Of a DNA stretch of 51,852 bases, positions 17,062 to 25,447 are shown piece after piece. The notes under the pieces are model-generated. The model ran no database searches. It was not told where the DNA came from and worked only from the letters and a program-made list of their open reading frames with translations. Within the stretch, counting starts at the first letter, position 1. The number at the start of each line of letters is the position of its first letter. This DNA is from Blautia sp. (GTDB lineage: Bacteria > Bacillota > Clostridia > Lachnospirales > Lachnospiraceae): the NCBI GenBank assembly GCA_017459635.1, contig JAFUCO010000004.1, forward strand, positions 1 to 51,852, read 5' to 3'. The translations under genes were made by a program, and so were the position numbers.

Positions 17062-17685
17062 TTACTCAAGTATAAGCTCTGCTGCGCAAGGAAGCTGCTC
17101 TATCCATCTGCGGAATTCGTGCCACTCGTCAAGCTTATGGCCTTTTCTCTGACGGTATATCGACAGCGCATTTTCATAGTTCATTGATACGGTGCGCTTC
17201 TGATTATATGAAGTCGGAAGCAGCTGTATCATGTCCCACCAGTCCTGTTTGTCCTTTGTCTCAAGATAATTATCCCTGAGGCTGTTCAGAGTTGCTATAA
17301 GCGATTCCATTGCGGCCAGACCTGATTTGCTCAGATGGTCATGTGAAAAGTCGTCTAGTTCGAATGGCTTGTAGGTAAGCTTATGCATTGTGCTGCAGCT
17401 GTTTGCAGTTGTCCCTACTTTGTACGTATCAAATTCCTTCCACCAGTAAAACGGAGCGGTAATGTCCGTCCAGATCATTATCTGCCGCATATATTTGCGA
17501 TGTTCATTTCCGGCCCTGACCAGACGCACCATCAGATCCCGGTCATTATCTCCCAGGCGGAATACCTTCTTTCCGTCTTCCAGGACAAAACCCGAATCAC
17601 TCCTGTTCCAGGAATTCATAGGGTTCCTGGCTCCCCTTATGGCAGCTTCAAATCCAAATACCTCAGTATTCTCAAGTTTAATCAT
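17062..17685 (-). CDS. conserved hypothetical protein, possibly ThyX-like fold
   Basis: A 207-residue soluble protein. I recognise it as a conserved family of Clostridia and phages but cannot give it a function. The most distinctive part is residues about 72-110: GNEHRKYMRQIMIWTDITAP followed by WWKEFDTYKVG and NSCSTMHK. The His-Arg-rich helix followed by a W-W-K-E-F-D-T segment weakly recalls the core of flavin-dependent thymidylate synthase (ThyX), but the RHRxxS signature is absent, so thymidylate synthase activity should not be assumed. A long helical C-terminal region contains LLPTSYNQKRTVSMNYENAL. The start follows GAAGGTGGG. The stop is 6 bases from the 208-bp inverted-repeat element. 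Confidence 0.8.
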   Translation of the reverse strand: MIKLENTEVFGFEAAIRGARNPMNSWNRSDSGFVLEDGKKVFRLGDNDRDLMVRLVRAGNEHRKYMRQIMIWTDITAPFYWWKEFDTYKVGTTANSCSTMHKLTYKPFELDDFSHDHLSKSGLAAMESLIATLNSLRDNYLETKDKQDWWDMIQLLPTSYNQKRTVSMNYENALSIYRQRKGHKLDEWHEFRRWIEQLPCAAELILE

Positions 17686-17738
17686 TCTGTGCCCACCTTC
17701 TGTTTGTATGCCTTTTGAGATGCTTAAGAAGTGAAACG

Positions 17739-17788
17739 AGACAGGGGACGGTTCTCTGTCTTAAGACAGAGAACCGTCCCCTGTCTTA
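17739..17788. repeat. GGGGACGG palindromic repeat pair
   Basis: Two inverted units joined head to head (GAGACAGGGGACGGTTCTCT and complement) form a hairpin of about 24 bp whose right end touches the aldo/keto reductase stop codon at 17790. Likely serves as its 3' hairpin. Confidence 0.85.
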
Positions 17789-17789
17789 T

Positions 17790-18800
17790 TTATAACACGC
17801 CGCTTATTTTATCGATCTGTCTCAGTTCATCTTCACTAAAGCCTGCGGCTCCCACAATCCCCAGGTTCTCTATCACCTGTTCCGGACGGCTGGCGCCTAT
17901 AAGTACGCTTGTAATCTCCGGATCCTTGAGTACCCAGGATAGTGCCATCTGGGCAAGAGTCTGCCCCCTCTGCAAGGCAATCTCGTTCAGTGCCCTTATC
18001 TGGCCAAGCTTCTGCTCTGTCACATCAGATTCATGAAGAAATCTGCCGTCCCTGCGGATACGGCTGTCTTCAGGTATACCGTTCAGATATTTGTCCGAAA
18101 GCATGCCCTGAGCCAGGGGGCTGAAGCAGATAACACCCATTCCTGTATCCTTCGCAGCTTCCTTCAGCCCGTTTTTCTCGATAGTCCGGTCGAAGATCGA
18201 ATAGCGGTTCTGATTAATGATCAGCGGAAGATGCAGCTCATCCGCGATTCTTTTTGCCTCGCGGGCTTTTTCTCCCGTATAGTTGGAGATTCCTGCATAG
18301 AGCGCTTTTCCGCTCTTTACTATCTGGTCCAGCGCGCCGATGGTCTCTTCAAGCGGTGTCTCGGGATCCATGCGGTGATGATAGAAAATATCAACATAGT
18401 CGAGCCGCATCCTTTTAAGCGACGCATCCAGGCTTGCGATCAGATATTTGCGGGAACCCCAGTCTCCATAAGGCCCGTCCCACATATCGTACCCTGCTTT
18501 TGTGGAGATGATAAGTTCATCCCTGTAAGGCATCAGATGATCACTCATGATACGGCCGAAGTTTTCCTCTGCACTGCCGTAGATCGGCCCGTAATTATTC
18601 GCCAGGTCGAAATGTGTGATGCCATGGTCAAATGACGTGAAAAGCATCTGCTTCATATTGTCATAGTTGTCCTTCGAGCCGAAATTGTGCCACAGCCCCA
18701 GCGAAACTGCCGGAAGCTTAAGCCCGCTCCTGCCGCAGCGGTTATACTTTGCCCCGTTATAACGGGTTGCAGACGCCTGATATTCATTGTGAACCAGCAT
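17790..18800 (-). CDS. aldo/keto reductase (YghZ/Kv-beta-like)
   Basis: A 336-residue NADPH-dependent (beta/alpha)8 oxidoreductase of the AKR14/YghZ group, which reduces aldehydes such as L-glyceraldehyde 3-phosphate or methylglyoxal. The catalytic tetrad is visible: Asp and Tyr in FDLANNYG (about residues 65-71), Lys in ISTKAGYD (about 99) and His in FYHHRMD (about 133). The cofactor loop FSPLAQGMLSDKYL (about 226) and the GASRPEQV segment (about 295) are typical. The N-terminus carries a short non-family extension of about 15 residues before YNRCGRSGLKLP. The start has AGGAGG 7 bases upstream. The gene lies 150 bases after a PfkB-type kinase on the same strand; a cotranscribed sugar-metabolism role is plausible but not shown. 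Confidence 0.95.
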   Translation of the reverse strand: MLVHNEYQASATRYNGAKYNRCGRSGLKLPAVSLGLWHNFGSKDNYDNMKQMLFTSFDHGITHFDLANNYGPIYGSAEENFGRIMSDHLMPYRDELIISTKAGYDMWDGPYGDWGSRKYLIASLDASLKRMRLDYVDIFYHHRMDPETPLEETIGALDQIVKSGKALYAGISNYTGEKAREAKRIADELHLPLIINQNRYSIFDRTIEKNGLKEAAKDTGMGVICFSPLAQGMLSDKYLNGIPEDSRIRRDGRFLHESDVTEQKLGQIRALNEIALQRGQTLAQMALSWVLKDPEITSVLIGASRPEQVIENLGIVGAAGFSEDELRQIDKISGVL

Positions 18801-18851
18801 GATTAATCCTCCTGTTTTTTTAACTAAATCGAATTATCTTTCAGCACCCGT

Positions 18852-18947
18852 CACTGCGATATCCGCAAACTGGTCTGCCAGTATGACAGCAATATCTGCA
18901 AGCGAGTCTGCCTGTTCGTTGCTTTTCCTTATCCTGCAGTCTGACTC
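18852..18947 (-). repeat. 33-bp tandem repeat just after the PfkB-kinase stop
   Basis: After the stop at 18948-18950, the same frame stays open for 37 codons and includes two 11-codon units, ADSLADIAVI and ADQFADIAVT (period 33 bases between the GCxATATCxGC cores at 18889 and 18856). The encoded phrase is hydrophobic and has no counterpart inside the kinase, so this case is weaker than the other post-stop repeats in the window. Confidence 0.5.
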
Positions 18948-19901
18948 TCAGCTTTGCTCTTCCTGCTCCTTCAAAAACTGCAGCACCTGTTCCCTGTTCT
19001 TCAGCGCAGTAACTGCCCCAACCGCGGTCGTACATATCGCTCCGCAGGCATTTGCAAATTTCAGTGCCTCCTCATGTGATGCGCCTCTCAGGATCTCCGT
19101 TGTGAAACCAGCAGCAAGATTATCACCCGCCCCGGTTGCATCAACTGCCTCGATGCGGCACACTGGCAGCCGATAGCATTCCCCGCTGGCATTTTTAAAA
19201 AAGCATCCATTCTTTCCAAGCTTGATGATTATATTTTTAATTCCATAGGAAAGAAAAACATCTGCCATCTCTTCCGGCTCTGTCTTTCCGGTGTAATACC
19301 TGGCCTCATCCTCATTTGGAGTAATATAATCAATAAGCGGCAGCACATCCTTAAGGTCATCAAGGCTCAGCTTACGGAAGTTGGGAAGCTTGGTATCAGC
19401 GACAATGATCTGGCCCGCTGCCTTTGCAGCCCTGAGAACCGCTCCGATTATCTCCGGATCGTCAAACGGAGCGCGGAACAATGAACCAAGTATTATCGCA
19501 CGGGCTTTTGTAAACCGTGACGGATCCTTCTCCGGATGGAAATTGTACCTGTGGGATTCATTGGTGATCGAGGACCTTGATCCATCATCCTTCACGAACA
19601 TGGTTGTTACCGGTGTAGGATGCTCCTCGCTGCGAAGTACAAGGCCTGTCTCCACACCGTTTCTTTCAAGGGTCTGCATGACCATATCCCCTGCACTGTC
19701 ACATCCGAGAGAACAGAGAATTCCTGTCTTCATGCCAAGCTTTGATGCTGTAACTGCTTCATTGACCGCCTCTCCTCCTACATTCAGAGAACCCGATGCC
19801 GCCCGGTAACCTGAAGCAGAAACCGGGTTCGGATCAAAACCCCTGATTATAGAATCGACCAGTGCCGTACCTATGCATATTATGTCAAGATCCTGCCTCA
19901 C
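18948..19901 (-). CDS. PfkB-family carbohydrate kinase
   Basis: A 317-residue ribokinase-fold sugar or nucleoside kinase. Family features are clear: DIICIGTALVDSI at the N-terminus, GGEAVNEAVTASKLG (about residue 42), TPNEDEARYYTG (about 188) and the ATP/anion-hole signature AVDATGAGDNLAAGF (about 248-262), with Asp256 the probable base. I begin at a GTG because GGAGGG lies six bases before it and homologues begin at this point; a longer reading frame with an ATG 26 codons earlier has no good ribosome binding site. Substrate is not predictable from the motifs. The stop is followed by an in-frame, repetitive, still-open reading frame, described separately. Confidence 0.93.
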   Translation of the reverse strand: MRQDLDIICIGTALVDSIIRGFDPNPVSASGYRAASGSLNVGGEAVNEAVTASKLGMKTGILCSLGCDSAGDMVMQTLERNGVETGLVLRSEEHPTPVTTMFVKDDGSRSSITNESHRYNFHPEKDPSRFTKARAIILGSLFRAPFDDPEIIGAVLRAAKAAGQIIVADTKLPNFRKLSLDDLKDVLPLIDYITPNEDEARYYTGKTEPEEMADVFLSYGIKNIIIKLGKNGCFFKNASGECYRLPVCRIEAVDATGAGDNLAAGFTTEILRGASHEEALKFANACGAICTTAVGAVTALKNREQVLQFLKEQEEQS

Positions 19902-19997
19902 TTTTATCCCTCCCTGATTACTTCCGAAACTGTATCTGACTCCTTTTGAAAGATCCATGTCGCTCTTTCTTTGGTTCACTAAGCAGTTTCCATGTCA

Positions 19998-20167
19998 GTC
20001 TTTAATAGTCCACAAAGCTCTTCACAAATCTGTCTTTATTAGTCCATAAAGCTCTTCACAGGTCTGTTTTTATTAGTCCATATAGTTCTTCACAGGTCTG
20101 TCTTTATTAGTCCATAAAGCTCTTCCCATATCAGTCTTTTAATAATTCACACAGCCCTTTATATGTG
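19998..20167 (-). repeat. 34-bp tandem repeat derived from the dusB 3' end
   Basis: Four 34-bp units (starting at 19998, 20032, 20066 and 20100) lie immediately downstream of the dusB stop (20131-20133). A fifth, diverged unit (20134-20167) is the last 11 codons of dusB itself (LCELLKD). Unit consensus on the plus strand begins GTCTTTATTAGTCCATAAAG. The array is thus a tandem duplication of the gene's own end. Confidence 0.85.
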
Positions 20168-21096
20168 GTGACCTGATTTACTTCCCGGCGCAGGGATGCA
20201 CTGTGAGGCATTCCGGCGGTGTACCACGCTACATGCTTCCGCATTTCACGGATACCGGGTCCTTCGCCTCTCACTTCTGTCTGCATACGAGTGTGCCTCA
20301 GTATCATTTCACGAACTTCCGAAAAGGATGGCTTTGTAAGCTCTTCTCCTGTTCGGAAATAATGTTCAAGCTCCCTGAATATCCAGGGATTGCCGCGGCA
20401 GGCCCGTCCTATCATTACCGCGTCGCAGCCTGTTTCACGCATCATCTGCTCTGCTTTCTTCGGCGAATCCACGTCACCGTTTCCTATCACCGGAATGTCG
20501 ACCGACTTCTTTACCTTCCTTATCGCGTCCCAGTCAGCAGTTCCCGAATAATACTGCTGCCGCGTCCGTCCATGCACCGCAATTGCCGACGCACCCGCGC
20601 GGGATATCCGGCGGGCAATATCACATATGTCGACATCTGCTCCTTCAAAACCGATCCGCATCTTGACCGTTACCGGTTTTTTGCTGTGCCCGGAAACCTG
20701 ACGCACTATTTCCTCTATCAGCTCCGGATCCTTAAGAAGGGCTGAGCCCTCACCGTTGTTTACGACTTTAGGAACCGGGCAGCCCATGTTTATATCAAGT
20801 ATATCAAAATCCCTGTCATTAAGAGTTCCGGCCACCTGCCCCATAAGCTCAGGCTCACTGCCGAAAATCTGCATTGAGACCGGATGCTCCGAAGGATCTG
20901 TCTCCATAAGGGCCTCTGTATTACGGTTATGAAAGGAGATAGCTTTAGCGCTCACCATCTCCATACATATCAGCCCTGCCCCCTGCTCCTTGCACAGCTT
21001 CCGGAACGGAAGATCCGTTACCCCGGCCATCGGAGCAAGGACAAACCGGTTAGGGATCCTTACATCCCCGATCATCCACTCATTGTTATCAATCAT
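20131..21096 (-). CDS. dusB: tRNA-dihydrouridine synthase B
   Basis: A 321-residue FMN-dependent (beta/alpha)8 enzyme that reduces uridine to dihydrouridine in the D loop of tRNA. Motifs: FVLAPMAGVTDLPFRKLC (FMN phosphate loop, about residue 18), DINMGCPVPKVVNNGEGSAL with the catalytic Cys near residue 105, VKMRIGF (about 145), AVHGRTRQQYYSG (about 178), IGNGDVDSP (about 205) and MIGRACRGNPWIF (about 230). The C-terminal helical domain is normal in length. No strong ribosome binding site precedes the ATG. The last codons are copied four times downstream as a 34-bp tandem array. It lies beside the PfkB-kinase gene on the same strand but 230 bases apart. Confidence 0.97.
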   Translation of the reverse strand: MIDNNEWMIGDVRIPNRFVLAPMAGVTDLPFRKLCKEQGAGLICMEMVSAKAISFHNRNTEALMETDPSEHPVSMQIFGSEPELMGQVAGTLNDRDFDILDINMGCPVPKVVNNGEGSALLKDPELIEEIVRQVSGHSKKPVTVKMRIGFEGADVDICDIARRISRAGASAIAVHGRTRQQYYSGTADWDAIRKVKKSVDIPVIGNGDVDSPKKAEQMMRETGCDAVMIGRACRGNPWIFRELEHYFRTGEELTKPSFSEVREMILRHTRMQTEVRGEGPGIREMRKHVAWYTAGMPHSASLRREVNQVTTYKGLCELLKD

Positions 21097-21334
21097 TTTT
21101 ATATGTCCATAAATTCAGCTGCAATAAATCGTTGCGACAGCCTGTATTCAATGAATCCTCAGAACACAGACCGCCTGAAAAGAGTCAGGGGGCCGCTCTT
21201 TTTTACCCAATGTGCACTAAACACTTAAGGCACCTGCTCATCCTCCTGACTCCATTTTTTCTATTATTCACTGCTTACCGGGAAATAAGTTTTATCCCGC
21301 TCCTGCGGGAATGACAGAACTCAGTCCTTACCAC

Positions 21335-21661
21335 TTATTCTTCACCGAGGAAAAACACTTTATAATATGTTTCCAGAGATTCCAGCAGTTCTCTCTTCTC
21401 ATTCCTCAGCTGCTTTATCCGAAGGACGGAACCGATGTCGTCGTACCAGCCATCTGCCTCCATCGCCTCGGTGCGGAACTGCAGCGTTCCTTCTTCATCA
21501 TATTCCAGGATCAGTACACCGCCTATCTCCTCGGTAAAGAGCACGCACATTGCCTGAAGCTCCTGCTTTACCGCCTCAGGGAGAGTGTCAAAATCCTGAT
21601 TGAAATAATATTTCTGCTCATAGGCACTGGCGCCGCAGAGCACTATAGTCTCCTGATACAT
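21335..21661 (-). CDS. DUF6145-like small protein
   Basis: A 108-residue acidic cytoplasmic protein. Homologues that I recall from Lachnospiraceae (DUF6145) have the same layout: MYQETIVLCGASAYEQKYYF at the start, a Leu/Glu-rich helix (LPEAVKQELQAMCVLFTEEI), a beta strand GVLILEYDEEGTLQF, and a C-terminal helix. Function unknown. An in-frame ATG nine codons earlier exists, but the chosen ATG has GGAG five bases upstream. The stop-to-start distance from ornithine carbamoyltransferase is 40 bases and both are on the minus strand, so cotranscription is likely. The gene end faces a stretch of about 240 bases with no obvious gene before dusB. Confidence 0.8.
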   Translation of the reverse strand: MYQETIVLCGASAYEQKYYFNQDFDTLPEAVKQELQAMCVLFTEEIGGVLILEYDEEGTLQFRTEAMEADGWYDDIGSVLRIKQLRNEKRELLESLETYYKVFFLGEE

Positions 21662-21701
21662 AATCACTCCAGATACATAGTCTCTCAAGATACATTATTT
21701 C

Positions 21702-22706
21702 TTAAGACCGGCTTTCGGGTTCGCCCAGCGTTGCAACCATCACTGCTTTGATCGTGTGCATACGGTTTTCCGCCTCATCAAACACCTTGGATGCAGGCGA
21801 CTCAAACACTTCATCCGTTACTTCCATATCGGTAAAACCGTACTTCTCGCCCTTCTCTTTTCCTATCTTCGTCTTCAGATCGTGGAATGCGGGAAGACAA
21901 TGCAAGAAGATTGCTTTTTCGCCTGCGTTCTCCATGATCTCTTTAGTGACCTTGTAGGGCGAAAGCGTCTGAATGCGTTCCTCCCAAACATCATCGGATT
22001 CTCCCATCGAGACCCACACGTCAGTATACACAACATCGACATCCTTTGTTCCGCTCATGGCATCCTCTGTGAGAGTAACGCTCCCGCCAGACTGCTCCGC
22101 ATAGCCGCGGCACTCCGCCACCAGCTTCTCATCCGGGAAATAAGCTTTGTTCGTGCATGCAGTAAAATGCATTCCAAGCTTCGAGCAGACGATCATCAGT
22201 GAATTGCCCATATTGTAGCGGGCGTCTCCCATGTAGACAAGCCTGATACCTTTAAGCCGTCCAAAGTGTTCCCTGATAGTCAGCATGTCGGCAAGCATCT
22301 GGGTAGGATGGTACTCATTGGTAAGCCCGTTCCATACCGGAACTCCTGCATACTTCGCCAGCTCTTCAACGATCTCCTGGCCATAGCCGCGGTACTCGAT
22401 ACCTTCATACATGCGTCCCAGAACTCTCGCTGTATCCGCAATGCTCTCCTTTTTTCCTATCTGTGAACCGGTGGGATCCAGATAAGTTGTGCCCATCCCA
22501 AGGTCATGCGCTGCCACCTCAAAGGAGCAGCGCGTCCTTGTGCTTGTTTTTTCAAATATCAGCGCAATATTGCACCCTTTGTAATACTCATGCAGCTCCC
22601 CGGCCTTCTTCTTTGCCTTTAAGTCTGCTGCCAGATCGATCATATACAGGATCTCTTCCGGCGTAAAATCCTTTAGTGTGAGAAAATTTCTGCCTTTTAA
22701 ATTCAT
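21702..22706 (-). CDS. argF: ornithine carbamoyltransferase
   Basis: A 334-residue transferase that makes citrulline from ornithine and carbamoyl phosphate, in arginine synthesis or, in the reverse direction, the arginine deiminase pathway. All signatures are present: the carbamoyl-phosphate loop [13 protein letters not shown] (about residues 52-64), [34 protein letters not shown] (about 133), and the ornithine-binding HCLPAFHD (about 270). The anabolic and catabolic forms cannot be told apart confidently here. No other arg or arc gene is next to it; the DUF6145 gene follows. GGAG lies 7 bases before the ATG. A terminator for the preceding stomatin gene lies 30 bases upstream, so argF should have its own promoter in the short gap or inside the inverted-repeat element. 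I could not see a clear one. Confidence 0.97.
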   Translation of the reverse strand: MNLKGRNFLTLKDFTPEEILYMIDLAADLKAKKKAGELHEYYKGCNIALIFEKTSTRTRCSFEVAAHDLGMGTTYLDPTGSQIGKKESIADTARVLGRMYEGIEYRGYGQEIVEELAKYAGVPVWNGLTNEYHPTQMLADMLTIREHFGRLKGIRLVYMGDARYNMGNSLMIVCSKLGMHFTACTNKAYFPDEKLVAECRGYAEQSGGSVTLTEDAMSGTKDVDVVYTDVWVSMGESDDVWEERIQTLSPYKVTKEIMENAGEKAIFLHCLPAFHDLKTKIGKEKGEKYGFTDMEVTDEVFESPASKVFDEAENRMHTIKAVMVATLGEPESRS

Positions 22707-22734
22707 TCAAGTCTCCAATTCTCGGAAGCTGTTC

Positions 22735-22773
22735 AAAAATCACCTGTGTATTATTTAAAAATGCACAGGTGAT
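22735..22773 (-). terminator. rho-independent terminator downstream of the SPFH gene
   Basis: On the minus strand ATCACCTGTG pairs with CACAGGTGAT across a 15-base AT-rich loop and is followed by TTTTTG. It lies 160 bases after the SPFH stop because a 132-bp element has inserted between gene and terminator. Confidence 0.75.
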
Positions 22774-22803
22774 CCGAAACAACTTTATTTATTACGCATC
22801 ATT

Positions 22804-22935
22804 GTATCTGTTCAGAACCTGAACAGATACGGGCAAAAATCCATGCAAATCGCCTTTGGCGATGGGATTTTTGCCTGTTGAATCATGTTCATACGCCTTC
22901 AGCAGCAAGTGCTTCAGGCTGTTCTGAACAGTTAC
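22804..22935. mobile_element. 132-bp MITE with 8-bp target duplication (copy A)
   Basis: Terminal inverted repeats are GTATCTGTTCAGAAC and GTTCTGAACAGTTAC. Flanking 8-mers GCATCATT (22796-22803) and GCATCCTT (22936-22943) are a target-site duplication with one change. The interior has a 12-bp hairpin (GGGCAAAAATCC ... GGGATTTTTGCC) and the conserved phrase CAGCAGCAAGTGCTTC. A second copy at 28321-28454 keeps the pairing but with different bases. No coding capacity. Confidence 0.85.
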
Positions 22936-23858
22936 GCATCCTTCACTATTTCCTTGATTCCTGTAGCAAGTCCTGCAATGCTCTGCAGCTCTGACGGAAT
23001 GATGATCTTGGTCGACTGTCCGTCAGCCACCTTCGCCAGAGTTTCAAGGCTCTTCATGGTAAGCACTGCCTGATCGGCACCTGCTTCACGGATCATCCTG
23101 ATACCTTCGGCATTAGCCTGCTGAACTTTGAGGACTGCCTCAGCCTGGCCTTCCGCCTCGCGGATCATCTTTTCCTTCTGCGCCTCTGCCCTCAGGATAG
23201 CTGCCTGCTTCTCAGCCTCAGCATCGAGGATTGCCGACTCTTTTTTACCTTCCGCGACAAGGATGGTCGAACGTTTTTTACCTTCTGCTATAAGGATAGC
23301 TTCACGGCGTTCACGCTCTGCCTTCATCTGCTTCTCCATCGCATCCTGGATGGCTGCCGGCGGAATGATGTTCTTCAGCTCAACACGGTTGACCTTGATG
23401 CCCCACGGGTCTGTGGCGACGTCCAGAGACGCGCGCATCTTTGTATTGATAACTTCCCTTGAGGTAAGGGTCTCGTCAAGTTCCATATCACCAATGATGT
23501 TACGGAGCGTTGTTGCTGAAAGATTTTCGATGGCCATGATCGGATTTTCCACACCGTAAGCGTAAAGCTTCGGGTCTGTTATCTGGAAGAACACGACCGT
23601 GTCGATCTGCATTGTAACGTTATCCTTTGTGATAACAGGCTGGGGTGGGAAGTCAACGACCTGCTCCTTGAGGTTGACCCTCCTTGCCACTCTCTCTATG
23701 AACGGCATCTTAAAATGAATGCCGGTTCCCCATGTCGACCTGTATGCGCCAAGGCGCTCAAGAACGACCGCATAAGCCTGCGGCACCACTTTGATGCAGG
23801 ATGCCAGTATCCATACAACTACAAGAATGATTACGAGTAAGAAAATAGCACCTGTCAT
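22932..23858 (-). CDS. SPFH/band-7 (stomatin-like) membrane protein
   Basis: A 308-residue membrane-associated protein of the slipin/QmcA type. It has an N-terminal hydrophobic helix (about residues 3-22, IFLLVIILVVVWILASC), the SPFH domain (about 25-190, with VVPQAYAVVLERLGAYRSTW and DNVTMQIDTVVFFQITDP), then a charged coiled coil with repeated AEGKK(R/E)S(T/A)IL and AEAEKQAAILRAEAQKE units, and a C-terminal IIIPSELQSIAGLA segment. These proteins oligomerise into ring- or cage-like membrane microdomains and are classically paired with NfeD-type proteins, as here (the NfeD gene is upstream, 227 bases away). Its last codon and stop overlap the end of an inserted 132-bp element; the insertion recreated an identical Ala-stop ending. 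Confidence 0.95.
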   Translation of the reverse strand: MTGAIFLLVIILVVVWILASCIKVVPQAYAVVLERLGAYRSTWGTGIHFKMPFIERVARRVNLKEQVVDFPPQPVITKDNVTMQIDTVVFFQITDPKLYAYGVENPIMAIENLSATTLRNIIGDMELDETLTSREVINTKMRASLDVATDPWGIKVNRVELKNIIPPAAIQDAMEKQMKAERERREAILIAEGKKRSTILVAEGKKESAILDAEAEKQAAILRAEAQKEKMIREAEGQAEAVLKVQQANAEGIRMIREAGADQAVLTMKSLETLAKVADGQSTKIIIPSELQSIAGLATGIKEIVKDA

Positions 23859-24085
23859 TTTTCTCCTCCCTTTTTATGGTTTCATTATTTTAAGCATATA
23901 TACACTCAGGTATACAGTTATAAAGCTTCTTTACAGGCTGCCGAAAAACTGATAAAGCATTATTTGATCAGTCTGTTCAGGCAGCAGCCTTTTTATAAGT
24001 TCCTGATCGCTCAGAAAACTGCCTCCATATAAGTTACAGGTTCACTCAGTCATAAGCCTTCTTATCTTATGCCGGAAGGTTTATC

Positions 24086-24532
24086 TCAGACAGCGGTCTG
24101 ATCCCGGGATTCCTTAACTATAAGATGCGCTCCTCTGACTTCCTCGATCTTTACCACCGCACCCTTTGAAATATGTACAGTATCTGAAGTAGTCCTTGCC
24201 ATCCAGTCGACATCATTGATCAGGACCTTGCCTGTCTGTGCCAGGTTGTCAATATCCTCAGTGACAACTGCCGTCCTGCCTATAAGGCTGTCAACGTTGG
24301 TCTTCACATTGTTCTTCTTCATGAACTTTATGCACAGCGGCCTTGTGATCAGAAGAAGCACAAGCGACACTGCAAGGAAGATCAGCATCTGAGGGATAAC
24401 TCCTGCATGCAGATACGCAGCTATTGCCGCAGCGAGAGCGCCGCCGGCAAACCAGATCGTGACAAGATTGATCGTAGTCGCTTCTGTAAACAGCAAAAAA
24501 ACCATAACTGCAAGCCAGATCACCATCTGCAT
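24086..24532 (-). CDS. NfeD-like membrane protein
   Basis: A 148-residue protein with three closely spaced hydrophobic helices in the first 75 residues (VIWLAVMVFLLFTEA, LVTIWFAGGALAAAIAAYL, PQMLIFLAVSLVLLLIT) and a C-terminal OB-fold domain (SLIGRTAVVTEDIDNLAQTG ... VLINDVDWMARTTSD ... GAVVKIEEVRGAHLIVKE), the standard short NfeD form without the serine-protease part. NfeD proteins accompany SPFH proteins and probably help their assembly. I use the ATG at MQMVIW because GAAGGGGGTGG lies just upstream; an upstream in-frame ATG has no such site. Transcription probably continues into the SPFH gene. The 220-base gap between them contains an imperfect AGGCTGC/GCAGCCT hairpin (23936-23994) of unknown role. 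Confidence 0.93.
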   Translation of the reverse strand: MQMVIWLAVMVFLLFTEATTINLVTIWFAGGALAAAIAAYLHAGVIPQMLIFLAVSLVLLLITRPLCIKFMKKNNVKTNVDSLIGRTAVVTEDIDNLAQTGKVLINDVDWMARTTSDTVHISKGAVVKIEEVRGAHLIVKESRDQTAV

Positions 24533-24646
24533 AGTACCACCCCCTTCAAAAAAAGAATGAATAAAATGCTGCATCTCCTACCACCTCTTATTCAAACCCT
24601 TTATATACTGAACCTGCACCATACTGCAGCTGCTGCGCTGCCGGTT

Positions 24647-25447
24647 TCACATGCATCTCCGCTGCCGTGCTGCTTCATACATCAGTATACCGGCTGCCAT
24701 TGCGGCATTCAGCGACTCCACGCTGCCCTGCATCGGAATGCGTATCAGCGTATCTGCCATCCCGGCCGCCTCATCAGAAAGCCCGTTTCCCTCATTTCCT
24801 ATCAGGAATGCAGTACCGCCGCTGAAATCAGCCCTGTCATAATCACAGCTGCCCTTGAGGTGAGCCGCATATGATCTGATTCCTTTTTGTTTCATTTTTA
24901 CAAGAAGCTCTGACAGAGTCCTGACGTAAACTACCGGAACACGATAGACCGATCCCATCGTAGCCCGTATGACCTTCGGGTTGGTGATATCCACGCTCCC
25001 ATGGGTAAGAAAGACTCCATCAGCTCCGGCCCCTTCAGCTGTGCGGATTATCGTACCTGCGTTGCCAGGATCCTGAAGATCCTCCAGAACAATGATAAGC
25101 GGGTCTTTTTTGTCAAGTATCTGCGCCGCGCTGAAATCCGGTTTTTTTACTACCGTGAGCACTCCCTGCGGGGTCTGCGTGCTGCTCATGCGGGCAAATA
25201 TGCGGTCTGACACGATTTCGTCAGACAGTCCCTCTGCAGTTATCTTTCCCTGCACAAGGTCATTTCCTGCCGCAGACTCTGACACATACACTTTTTCCAC
25301 CAGATTCACAGGAGCTTCCATAAACATCTTGATCCCTTCCGCAATGAAAACGCCCTCCTCCTGCCGCTTTTTTGCCTTCTGGCAAAGCTGCATGACACGT
25401 TTCACCTGCGGATTTGATTCACTGGTGATAATATCCTTATTTTTCAT
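24647..25447 (-). CDS. SpoU/TrmH-family 23S rRNA 2'-O-methyltransferase
   Basis: A 266-residue SPOUT-class RNA ribose methyltransferase. The N-terminal substrate-binding domain (ITSESNPQVKRVMQLCQKAK, about residues 6-25, then EGVFIAEGIKMFMEA) is followed by the knotted catalytic domain with all three motifs: VLEDLQDPGNAGTIIRTAEG with the catalytic Asn and Arg (about 122-140), FLIGNEGNGLSDEA (about 215) and IPMQGSVESLNAAMAAGIL (about 240). SAM-dependent methylation of rRNA or tRNA is the expected reaction; the exact nucleotide is unknown. The coding region overlaps the end of pfkA by 11 bases (15 if the ATG two codons earlier is used), so the two are translationally coupled. A Shine-Dalgarno sequence is weak, which fits coupling. 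Confidence 0.93.
   Translation of the reverse strand: MKNKDIITSESNPQVKRVMQLCQKAKKRQEEGVFIAEGIKMFMEAPVNLVEKVYVSESAAGNDLVQGKITAEGLSDEIVSDRIFARMSSTQTPQGVLTVVKKPDFSAAQILDKKDPLIIVLEDLQDPGNAGTIIRTAEGAGADGVFLTHGSVDITNPKVIRATMGSVYRVPVVYVRTLSELLVKMKQKGIRSYAAHLKGSCDYDRADFSGGTAFLIGNEGNGLSDEAAGMADTLIRIPMQGSVESLNAAMAAGILMYEAARQRRCM

Noticed and set aside
16818-17069. Apparent 83-residue frame
   Set aside because: It lies inside the 208-bp inverted-repeat element and reads through its palindrome; no ribosome site or family match.
17062-17685. Naming this gene as thymidylate synthase ThyX
   Set aside because: The RHRxxS motif of ThyX is absent, so only a distant fold resemblance is noted.
19998-20167. Possible CRISPR array
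   Set aside because: The repeats are contiguous 34-bp units with no spacers, and no cas genes are nearby; they derive from the dusB end.
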